NCBI GenBank assembly: GCA_028690665.1
Contig: JAQVAV010000019.1
Span: forward strand, 1 to 60,316
Origin: Paludibacter sp.
GTDB lineage: Bacteria > Bacteroidota > Bacteroidia > Bacteroidales > Paludibacteraceae
DNA length: 60,316 bases
Reading direction: 5' to 3'
Shown: in pieces, positions 27,820-35,094 of the stretch
Numbering within the stretch: position 1 is the stretch's first letter
How the letters are laid out: every line of letters begins with the position of its first letter
Translations under genes and position numbers: made by a program
The notes under the pieces: generated by a model
The model's input: the letters and a program-made list of their open reading frames with translations, nothing else
What the model was told of the DNA's origin: nothing
Database searches by the model: none

Positions 27820-28569
27820 ATGAAACAAGCCTGTTGTCTTCTCTTTTTTTTTATTTCTGTCAGTTTATTTCCGGCAAAATCAATTAGTTTTGTACCTGGG
27901 CAAACACTTAACTACAAAGCTTTTTATGGCTTCCTGGAAATAGGGGCATTTACTCTTACCACAGATAAATTAAAATATAAAACCATGGGGCATGTTTGCA
28001 ATAAAGTGACTCTCAAAGCCCAGACTAATGGTATTGCCAGGCTTTTTTATATGAATGACACATGGATTTCTTACCTTGATTTTGCTTCGCTTGAAACTTA
28101 CAAATCATACCGCCATATTCAGGAAGGAAAATACCGCTTACAGGAAATTGTTTATTTCGATCATAAAAACAATAAAGCTTCAGTAAAAGTAAAGGCTAAA
28201 AACAGTAATGGCTGGTATTTCCGCAAGCAATATGATACTAAATCTCCTGTGCGGGATGTAGTAGCCGCATTTGTGTATGCAACGCAAATTAATTATTCAA
28301 AAATAAAAAAAGGAACTATCCTCAAAATAAATGGTTTTTATCCGGGTAAAGATTTCTCGATCGGCCTTAAATATGAGGGAAAAGAAATGCTTGAGAAAGG
28401 AACGATTCGCAGAATGTGTTATAAGTTACATCCTATTCTTCCTGAAAACAAAGTGTTCGATGGAGTAGATGCGGTCGAAATCTGGATAAGTGCCGATACT
28501 AAACAACAAGCTGTTTTTGGTCGGGCAAAACTATTTTTAGGTAATTTTGAACTCGAAATTGTAGATTAA
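27820..28569 (+). CDS. DUF3108 domain-containing exported protein
   Basis: A 249-residue exported protein with a signal peptide (MKQACCLLFFFISVSLFPA). The body fits DUF3108: GQTLNYKAFYGFLEIGAFTL near the start and repeated beta strands throughout, ending AKLFLGNFELEIVD. Function is unknown; a periplasmic beta-barrel-like fold is expected. The start is ATG 27820; the frame is open farther upstream through the terminator stem, but a TTG there is not credible. Its own promoter is unclear, since the start codon touches the T run of the upstream terminator. Confidence 0.82.
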   Translation: MKQACCLLFFFISVSLFPAKSISFVPGQTLNYKAFYGFLEIGAFTLTTDKLKYKTMGHVCNKVTLKAQTNGIARLFYMNDTWISYLDFASLETYKSYRHIQEGKYRLQEIVYFDHKNNKASVKVKAKNSNGWYFRKQYDTKSPVRDVVAAFVYATQINYSKIKKGTILKINGFYPGKDFSIGLKYEGKEMLEKGTIRRMCYKLHPILPENKVFDGVDAVEIWISADTKQQAVFGRAKLFLGNFELEIVD

Positions 28570-28715
28570 TTTTAAAAATTTCACAAAATATTATCTCACC
28601 TCATACTGAGACTTATTTCTCAGACAATGAATTGTTTTCAAGTAAATTTATACATTCTTATTATATGAATTTATAATAAAAATGATTGCCAAACGGTAAT
28701 GCCAGGCTTCTATAT

Positions 28716-28740
28716 TGCACAAAATGATTACTTTTGTGCA
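28716..28740. promoter_or_regulatory. Perfect 9-bp inverted repeat over the carboxylase promoter
   Basis: TGCACAAAA (28716-28724) and TTTTGTGCA (28732-28740), 7 bp apart. The right arm overlaps the -7 box, so a bound repressor would block the promoter. The core GCACAA-N11-TTGTGC repeats the dyad at 18271-18293. Confidence 0.5.
28729..28736 (+). promoter_or_regulatory. -7 element of the acyl-CoA carboxylase operon
   Basis: TACTTTTG, fitting TAnnTTTG, with a leader of about 80 nt before ATG 28823. Confidence 0.55.
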
Positions 28741-28822
28741 CTGTATAATTATTTTAATGTCATTGAACGAAAGCTAATATGATTTTGTTCGATAAAAGCT
28801 GAACAGTATTCTAAAGAAAACA

Positions 28823-30358
28823 ATGAATAAAAACGAAGTATTTGAGCAACGCCGGAAAGCGTTGCAGGAAATGGAAGATAATGCCGCTCACCGACAACAT
28901 CTTAAAGGAAAACTCACAGCTCGTGAGCGTCTTAATATCCTATTCGACGAAGGAACTTTTTTTGAATTGGAGGCTTTTGTTGCTCCTTCGCAAACTCCCA
29001 TGAGCAGCCGGCAAGCTAATTTTGGCGATGGCGTTATTGTGGGGCGTGGATTAGTGCAGGGGCGCAGTGTTTTTGCATACGCACAGGATTTTACGGTGTT
29101 AGGAGGTTCACTGGGTTATGCACACGGTATGAAAATAGCCAAAGTGCAAGAAATGGCACTTAAGTTAGGAGCTCCTATTGTCGGGTTGATTGATTCGGGA
29201 GGAGCACGCATTCAGGAAGGAATTAAAAGTTTATCGGCTTATGCCGGTATTTTCCGGAATAATGTGATGTCTTCTGGAATTATTCCGCAAATCTCTGCCA
29301 TTTTAGGTCCTGCTGCAGGTGGTGCTGTTTACTCTCCCGCACTTACCGATTTTGTATTCATGACCAATAAAACATCATACATGTTTGTTACAGGGCCTGA
29401 CATTGTAAAAGAGGTACTAAACGAATCAATTGATATGGAGGGACTTGGAGGAGGAAGCATTCACGCATCGAAGAGTGGTGTAGCTCATTTTGTATCTGAC
29501 GACGAAGAACATACTATATTATTGATTCGCAAGCTATTATCATACATTCCATCCAATAATTATGAAACTCTTCCGGTTGCCAACAGAATAAGTTATTACA
29601 GTACCCGGCAGGAATTTTTAGATAAAATTATTCCGGATGATCCGAATAGAGCTTATGATATGAAAGATATTATCAATATTCTTGTTGACAAAGATACTTT
29701 TTTCGAAGTGCACGAAAAGTTTGCTCAAAACATTCTTGTCGGCTTTGCCCGGCTCAACGGAAAAACAATAGGTATTGTAGCCAATCAGCCTAAAGTTATG
29801 GCCGGCACGCTCGATATTAATGCCAGCGTAAAAGGGGCCCGTTTCATTCGGTACTGCGATGCTTTTAATATTCCGCTACTTATTCTTGAAGATGTTCCGG
29901 GATTTTTACCGGGAATTGAACAGGAGCACAGCGGAATTATCCGAAACGGAGCTAAATTGGTGTACGCATTCTGCGAAGCGACGGTTCCTAAAATCACCGT
30001 TATTACCCGTAAAGCTTATGGTGGAGCTTATATTGTAATGAGTAGTAAAAATACCGGAGGTGACTTTAATTTTGCATGGCCAAGCGCCGAAATTGCAGTA
30101 ATGGGGCCTGGAGGAGCTATACGCATTGTCAACAAACATGAGCTTTCTAAAGCTGAAAATAAAGAAGAGTTAGAAAAAACACTTACCGAAAAGTATAAAA
30201 ACGAAGTTGCTAATCCTTATAAAGCCGAAGAGTTTGGATTAATAGATGAGGTGATAGTTCCTTCAAAAACCCGGGACATACTTATCACTGCATTTGACAT
30301 TCTCTCGAACAAGCAATATGTGAAACCGGCCAGAAAGCATGGAAGTATTCCTTTGTAA
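28823..30358 (+). CDS. Acyl-CoA carboxylase carboxyltransferase subunit (propionyl/methylmalonyl-CoA type)
   Basis: A 511-residue carboxyltransferase of the PccB/MmdA family, moving CO2 between biotin and an acyl-CoA. The two crotonase-like halves are both complete. The first (about 30-260) has LGYAHGMKIAKVQEMA, IDSGGARIQEG and ILGPAAGGAVYSPAL. The second (about 270-511) has DVPGFLPGIEQEHSGIIRNGAKL and TRKAYGGAYIVM. It is first in an operon with the biotin carboxylase and the biotin carrier, so propionyl-CoA carboxylase is favoured. MmdA of a decarboxylase pump is the alternative, but no membrane subunit is present here. Confidence 0.9.
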   Translation: MNKNEVFEQRRKALQEMEDNAAHRQHLKGKLTARERLNILFDEGTFFELEAFVAPSQTPMSSRQANFGDGVIVGRGLVQGRSVFAYAQDFTVLGGSLGYAHGMKIAKVQEMALKLGAPIVGLIDSGGARIQEGIKSLSAYAGIFRNNVMSSGIIPQISAILGPAAGGAVYSPALTDFVFMTNKTSYMFVTGPDIVKEVLNESIDMEGLGGGSIHASKSGVAHFVSDDEEHTILLIRKLLSYIPSNNYETLPVANRISYYSTRQEFLDKIIPDDPNRAYDMKDIINILVDKDTFFEVHEKFAQNILVGFARLNGKTIGIVANQPKVMAGTLDINASVKGARFIRYCDAFNIPLLILEDVPGFLPGIEQEHSGIIRNGAKLVYAFCEATVPKITVITRKAYGGAYIVMSSKNTGGDFNFAWPSAEIAVMGPGGAIRIVNKHELSKAENKEELEKTLTEKYKNEVANPYKAEEFGLIDEVIVPSKTRDILITAFDILSNKQYVKPARKHGSIPL

Positions 30359-30468
30359 TCGGGTAATTTGTTTATAAAGTTGACAAGTTCAACACGTAGT
30401 TAAATACTATTCTCTAAATTGATGAACGCAATAAACTCTATAAACTTTTATAGAAATAAAAATTGAAT

Positions 30469-31977
30469 ATGAAAATAGATATGAAAAAACGACTTTTAAT
30501 TGCCAATCGCGGTGAAATTGCCATTCGGATTATCCGTTCGGCACACAAGCTCGGATTAATGGCTGCTGTTTTTCAAAGCGACAGAGAACCGGATGCCCTA
30601 TATCTTAAATATGCCGATGAAGTAATACCTGCAGGTGATTCAGCAAATGAAAAAGCTATTTTTCTGGATCCGGAAAGAATTGTACAATTAGCACTCGAAC
30701 ATAAAATAGACCTTATACACCCGGGCTACGGCTTTTTATCCGAAAATCCTGATTTTGCCCAACTTTGTATTGATAACGGAATTGATTTTGTCGGACCGTC
30801 TCCGGAGTTGATCCGGGATATGGGTTTGAAAACCGTAGCTAAAAGTATGGCTATAAAAGCCGGATTACCTTTGGTACCAGGTAGTGATGGCCCGGTAAAA
30901 GATGCTGCCGAAGCTAAAAAATATGCAGATAAAATAGGTTATCCTGTAATTCTCAAAGCCTCTGCCGGTGGTGGTGGCCGTGGAATGCGTATTGTGGAAA
31001 AGCCCGAAACCATCGAACGCAGTTTTAAATCGGCATCAGAAGAAGCCTTAGGTGCCTTTGGAAACGGAGATATGTTTGTTGAAAAATATCTCCAAAATCC
31101 TAAACATATCGAATTCCAGATTTTGGGAGATAAATTTGGGCATGTTGTTCATTTAGGCGAAAGGGAATGTTCGTTACAACGTAAACACCAGAAAATTGTT
31201 GAAGAAGCTCCATCGGCCAGTGTAACTCCGGAAATGAGAAGTCAGATGGGAGATATGGCTGTTCGCTTTGCCAAAGCCATTGGCTATTATTCTGTGGGTA
31301 CTATTGAATTTATCATGGATGAGGATGGTTCATACTATTTTATGGAAATGAATACCCGCATACAGGTGGAACATCCTGTCACAGAAATGGTATCGGGCGT
31401 TGATTTGGTTGACTGGCAAATTCGTGTCGCACTTGACCAGAAACTGACTTTAGAACAAAAAGATATTCAAATTAAAGGCTGGGCTATAGAATGTCGTGTA
31501 AATACAGAAGATCCTCAAAATAGGTTTAGTCCCCAGACTGGTTTCATCGACGATGTGCATTTTCCGGAAGGAGATGGTATTCGTATTGAAACTGGAGTAC
31601 AAAACGGATCTGTTGTAACTCCGTATTTTGATTCAATGATAGCCAAAATCATTGTTCTTGGGGAAAATCGGGAAGATGTAATCCGCAAAACAATCAATGC
31701 CTTAAATGAATTTTCATTAATTGGTTTAAAAACAACAGTGCCGTTTTGCCGATTAGTTCTTCAAACTCCGGAATTTATAGATGCCAGTTATACAACCCGC
31801 TGGGTGGACCAAATATATACCCCGGAAATGCTTGAAAACGAAGAAGATGAAATGGTCGGAGCTTTAGCTGCAACCATTATGTATGCATCTGAATATCTGC
31901 AACTTTCTTCGGATATTCCATCATATAAAAGCGACCGTTTGAATGTCTGGGTCTTAAATAAACGACTGAATTATTAA
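30469..31977 (+). CDS. Biotin carboxylase subunit of an acyl-CoA carboxylase
   Basis: A 502-residue ATP-grasp enzyme that carboxylates biotin using bicarbonate and ATP. Visible: the N-terminal KRLLIANRGEIAIRIIRSA, the glycine-rich ATP loop KASAGGGGRGMRIV, metal-binding MEMNTRIQVEHPVTEM and the C-terminal EFSLIGLKTTVPF. The first plausible ATG is 30469; a TTG six bases earlier is unlikely, and ATG 30481 is also possible. It is the middle gene of the operon, 110 nt after the carboxyltransferase and 19 nt before the carrier. The final residues beyond 480 (SEYLQLSSDIPSYKSDRL) are a short helical tail. Confidence 0.92.
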   Translation: MKIDMKKRLLIANRGEIAIRIIRSAHKLGLMAAVFQSDREPDALYLKYADEVIPAGDSANEKAIFLDPERIVQLALEHKIDLIHPGYGFLSENPDFAQLCIDNGIDFVGPSPELIRDMGLKTVAKSMAIKAGLPLVPGSDGPVKDAAEAKKYADKIGYPVILKASAGGGGRGMRIVEKPETIERSFKSASEEALGAFGNGDMFVEKYLQNPKHIEFQILGDKFGHVVHLGERECSLQRKHQKIVEEAPSASVTPEMRSQMGDMAVRFAKAIGYYSVGTIEFIMDEDGSYYFMEMNTRIQVEHPVTEMVSGVDLVDWQIRVALDQKLTLEQKDIQIKGWAIECRVNTEDPQNRFSPQTGFIDDVHFPEGDGIRIETGVQNGSVVTPYFDSMIAKIIVLGENREDVIRKTINALNEFSLIGLKTTVPFCRLVLQTPEFIDASYTTRWVDQIYTPEMLENEEDEMVGALAATIMYASEYLQLSSDIPSYKSDRLNVWVLNKRLNY

Positions 31978-31996
31978 TTAAAAAAATGAACTAAAA

Positions 31997-32545
31997 ATGG
32001 GAACTTCATATATTTATAAACGGGATGCATCACGATTATTTATCGCTGTAAAAGATGCGGAAAAACGTTTTAAATTATATATTCCAAAAGAGTCACATCC
32101 GGTAATTGATGGACAAGAACGTGATATTGACTTTGTTGAGCAGGGCGATTTCCATTACACTTTCGAATGGAAAGGTAAACGCTTTTACTGTGAATTGGTT
32201 TCGCATGAGCAAAATAAAGCAATTGTAAAAGTAAACGGCGTAGAATACAAATACAGTATCGAATCCATCTTTTCTTATATCCGCCGAGGTATGATTAATA
32301 CAGATGCTGATAAAATTGACGAAAACAATATTATAGCACCAATGCCCGGTAAAATTGTGGATATTTTTCTTTCTGAAGGAGATTTAGTCAACAAAGGAGA
32401 ACCGATACTTACCCTTGAAGCCATGAAAATGCAGAATGAAATCACTGCCGAATGTAATGGCGTAGTTCGAAAAATCAAGGTTCATTCCGGACAGTCGGTC
32501 ATGAAAGATGAACTTTTGGTGGAAATTCAATCAATTGATATGTAA
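31997..32545 (+). CDS. Biotin carboxyl carrier protein of the acyl-CoA carboxylase
   Basis: A 182-residue carrier. The biotinyl domain occupies about 112-182, with the target lysine K144 in EAMKM and the loop APMPGKIVDIFLSEGD in front. Residues 1-100 are an extra beta-rich domain, longer than the short carriers of sodium-pump decarboxylases, perhaps docking to the carboxylase. It lies 19 nt behind the biotin carboxylase gene. Confidence 0.88.
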   Translation: MGTSYIYKRDASRLFIAVKDAEKRFKLYIPKESHPVIDGQERDIDFVEQGDFHYTFEWKGKRFYCELVSHEQNKAIVKVNGVEYKYSIESIFSYIRRGMINTDADKIDENNIIAPMPGKIVDIFLSEGDLVNKGEPILTLEAMKMQNEITAECNGVVRKIKVHSGQSVMKDELLVEIQSIDM

Positions 32546-32577
32546 TTAAACTTACAAAATATACGCAGGAGAATATT

Positions 32578-32585
32578 TATCTTTG
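32578..32585 (+). promoter_or_regulatory. -7 element upstream of the 3'-5' exonuclease gene
   Basis: TATCTTTG, fitting TAnnTTTG. The following hairpin (32601-32630) would lie inside the exonuclease leader if this promoter is used. Confidence 0.5.
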
Positions 32586-32600
32586 TGCGTCTGACAAATT

Positions 32601-32637
32601 CAGGCTGTCTGCTTTTTTGCGGATAGCCTGTTTTATT
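32601..32637 (+). terminator. Hairpin with T run after the carboxylase operon, in the exonuclease leader
   Basis: A stem of about 12 bp (CAGGCTGTCTGC against GCGGATAGCCTG, with one wobble and one mismatch) and a TTTTATTT tail. It ends carboxylase transcripts; from the promoter at 32578 it could also act as an attenuator. Confidence 0.65.
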
Positions 32638-32646
32638 TCAATAATT

Positions 32647-33201
32647 ATGAATTTTACAGCAATTGATTTTGAAACTGCGCATGCTAACTTTCCCTGTGAA
32701 ATCGGCCTGGCAAAAGTTGAAAATGGAATCGTAACAAAATCAGAATCATGGTTGATTAAACCGGCCTGCTTTCCCTATATGAATCCATGGAATGAGCGGG
32801 TTCATGGCATATCATCGGCTGAGTTGGCAACAGAACACGCCTTTGATGAATTATGGAGTCAAATAAAGCCGTATCTCGAAGATCAATTTGTTGTGGCTCA
32901 TAATGCTGCCTTTGACATGAAAGTATTGGCAGAAACATTACGATATTACGATATTGCTTTTCCTCATATCGATTATTTTTGCAGTGTCAGTTTATCTCGA
33001 AAAGTATGGAAGCACTTACCAAAGCATTCGTTGGGTGCATTGTCGGAATTTCTGGATATCCAATTTAACCATCACCGGGCAGGAGATGATGCACGTGCAT
33101 GTGCCATTATTACTCTGAAAGCTTTCGAAAAACTGAATACCGAAACTTTAGAGAAAGGTATTGGAGAATCAGGCATTAAACTCAAAAAGCTAATTTATTA
33201 A
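32647..33201 (+). CDS. DnaQ-like 3'-5' exonuclease (DEDDh family)
   Basis: A 184-residue exonuclease with all DEDDh residues: FTAIDFETA near the start (Asp and Glu), AHNAAFDMKVL (Asp) and the final HHRAGDDARA (His and Asp). Such stand-alone domains resemble the epsilon proofreading subunit and oligoribonuclease-like trimming enzymes; the PolC-type exonuclease is closest in the FSVS/RKVWKHLPKHSL region. I start at ATG 32647, since the TTG 30 nt upstream lies in the hairpin. No replication gene is adjacent. Confidence 0.85.
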   Translation: MNFTAIDFETAHANFPCEIGLAKVENGIVTKSESWLIKPACFPYMNPWNERVHGISSAELATEHAFDELWSQIKPYLEDQFVVAHNAAFDMKVLAETLRYYDIAFPHIDYFCSVSLSRKVWKHLPKHSLGALSEFLDIQFNHHRAGDDARACAIITLKAFEKLNTETLEKGIGESGIKLKKLIY

Positions 33202-33207
33202 ATAACA

Positions 33208-33244
33208 ATATCCTCCCGCTACTCATGGAGTAAGAGGAGGATAT
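33208..33244. terminator. Two-tier hairpin between the exonuclease and tpx genes
   Basis: The outer stem ATATCCTCC / GGAGGATAT (33208-33216, 33236-33244) encloses an inner stem TACTC / GAGTA. There is no long T run, so a terminator role for the convergent pair is only likely, not certain. Confidence 0.5.
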
Positions 33245-33291
33245 CTCACACGTAAATAAACAGCTCATTCTGAAAACGAACTGCTTTTGAT

Positions 33292-33780
33292 TTAAAATTT
33301 TACTTCGTAGTTCGGTTCTTCTGTAATTTCAGGAACTAATTGCTCGTAGACAACTTTCCCATTTTCATCAATTGCTACAACTGAGCGAGCCATTAAACCA
33401 GCCAACGGACCATCTGTCATCAAAACCCCATAATCAGTAGCAAAGTTATTATACCTGAAATCAGAAGCTGTGACTACATTTTCGAGTCCTTCTGCCCCAC
33501 AAAAACGACTTGCTGCAAATGGTAGGTCTTTTGAAATACAAAGAACAACAGCACCAGCATGCTGAGCTGCCCATTTGTTGAAATTACGTACTGATGCAGC
33601 ACATACACCAGTATCAATACTTGGAAAAATATTAAGGACTACACGTTTTCCTTTGAAATCTGAAAGTTTAATTTCGCTTAAATCTGCACCTACAAGTTTA
33701 AAATCAGGTACCTGAGAACCTACTTCGGGCAAACTTCCGTTTGTTTTTACCGGAGATCCTTTAAAAGTTACTGTTGCCAT
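33292..33780 (-). CDS. tpx: Thiol peroxidase (atypical 2-Cys peroxiredoxin)
   Basis: A 162-residue peroxidase that reduces hydroperoxides with thioredoxin. Peroxidatic Cys60 lies in [10 protein letters not shown] and resolving Cys94 in SRFCGAEG, the same spacing as E. coli Tpx (61/95). Other family blocks are TFKGSPV and [16 protein letters not shown]. It stands alone and is convergent with the exonuclease gene. No consensus promoter box was found in the 110 bp upstream, where an OxyR-type control site could be looked for. Confidence 0.95.
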   Translation of the reverse strand: MATVTFKGSPVKTNGSLPEVGSQVPDFKLVGADLSEIKLSDFKGKRVVLNIFPSIDTGVCAASVRNFNKWAAQHAGAVVLCISKDLPFAASRFCGAEGLENVVTASDFRYNNFATDYGVLMTDGPLAGLMARSVVAIDENGKVVYEQLVPEITEEPNYEVKF

Positions 33781-33856
33781 TTTTTAATTTGGTTTTTATA
33801 ATTAATTTAATCTTATCATTGATACACTTGAATAACGCACTAATATCTTTTTTGTT

Positions 33857-33864
33857 TATTTTTG
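33857..33864 (+). promoter_or_regulatory. -7 element of the metalloprotease-amylase transcript
   Basis: TATTTTTG, fitting TAnnTTTG, 28 nt upstream of GTG 33893. Confidence 0.5.
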
Positions 33865-33892
33865 TAGTAGAAATTTTCATTTTTTGTTCGTG

Positions 33893-35080
33893 GTGAAATT
33901 TTTTCGAGAACAACAATATTATACCTTCCTCATTATTATAATTACAGGTTTTATTTCTTGTAATGATATTCATGAATACAGAGTTGATACTGAATTTCAA
34001 GAATATGTGAATCGTTTCACAACAGAAGCTGCAAAACGTGGTCAAAAATATAATTTTGAACAAGATGGCCTGATTATAGAATTTACCGATTTGTCCGATA
34101 ATAGAGCCGGTTTATGTCATTATGAAAAACCCATCAGAATAGAAATTGATTCCATATATTGGCGGGAGATTTCTAATACAAAAGGGGCCGATGAAATGAA
34201 AGAAGATTTGATTTTTCATGAAATGGGACATGGCATTCTGGGACGCGACCATATAAATACTCTGCTTGAAAACGGAGACTGGAAGTCGATTATGTGTGGA
34301 GGAGATAAAGTAGGAGACAGACCTTGGAATATTAATTACCGGGGTGAACGTCGTGATTATTATATTGACGAATTGTTCGATGAAAGCACTTCTCAACCTT
34401 CATTTGCGTCGATGATTTTCGATGGAGATTCGACCGGATTCTCTGATAAAGTCTATCTTAGTTTTGATACCTCCGATAAATCTGATTTTGGCTGGGAAGA
34501 AACTGATAATAATAGTTATAAAATAACGAATGATAATAAAAGATTGAAATTTGAATCGAAACTTGATGTTGCTTTTCTTATTTTAGCAGAGACAAAAGTA
34601 AATGTTTTATCTGATTTTATTTTCTCTTTTAGCATCGAATGTCAGTCAAATACAAACACAGACCAATATGGTTTGATTTTCGGATCTCAAAATAATGAGA
34701 ATGATGCTGTCGAATATTCTCTGATAAATAATAACCAAAAAATGTATATGGGAAATCGCTTGTGGTACAGCTATTATACAGAATTAACCAGAACAACTAT
34801 CAATAAATCGGGAATAAATTATATAAAGGTTTTTAAATCGGGCAATATGCTTTATTATTTCATAAATGGTATTTATAGTTACTGTACTGAATGTGAATTG
34901 GATACAGCAGGTTCTCAGTTTGGTTTTTTCGTACCGCCCTTGGGCACGGCATGGCTTAATGATTTCAGAATCATGACAAAGCAAACTGCTCAGATAAAGT
35001 CAACTGGAAATACCAAATCCGATGTTTCATTCAACGTTTACAAAGTAGAAACAAACAATAATTTGATATTATCTAAATAA
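33893..35080 (+). CDS. Zincin-like lipoprotein with C-terminal lectin-like domain
   Basis: A 395-residue lipoprotein beginning at GTG 33893 (GTG 33890 or TTG 33884 are alternatives; there is no ATG). The lipobox is GFISC, Cys23. At 109-120 HEMGHGILGRDH gives a zinc site H109-E110-x-x-H113, with a possible third ligand H120. SIMCGG about 15 residues later resembles the Met-turn of metzincins, although the third His is one residue later than in their HExxHxxGxxH. Residues from about 180 look like a concanavalin-type beta domain (QYGLIFGSQNNEN, MYMGNRLWYSYY). Probably a surface protease; the amylase gene follows 14 nt later. Confidence 0.72.
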   Translation: MKFFREQQYYTFLIIIITGFISCNDIHEYRVDTEFQEYVNRFTTEAAKRGQKYNFEQDGLIIEFTDLSDNRAGLCHYEKPIRIEIDSIYWREISNTKGADEMKEDLIFHEMGHGILGRDHINTLLENGDWKSIMCGGDKVGDRPWNINYRGERRDYYIDELFDESTSQPSFASMIFDGDSTGFSDKVYLSFDTSDKSDFGWEETDNNSYKITNDNKRLKFESKLDVAFLILAETKVNVLSDFIFSFSIECQSNTNTDQYGLIFGSQNNENDAVEYSLINNNQKMYMGNRLWYSYYTELTRTTINKSGINYIKVFKSGNMLYYFINGIYSYCTECELDTAGSQFGFFVPPLGTAWLNDFRIMTKQTAQIKSTGNTKSDVSFNVYKVETNNNLILSK

Positions 35081-35094
35081 AAATAAATTACAAC

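Noticed and set aside
33761-34063. 100-codon minus-strand ORF upstream of tpx
   Set aside because: It overlaps the start of tpx in another frame and the start of the metalloprotease gene antisense, with no family features.
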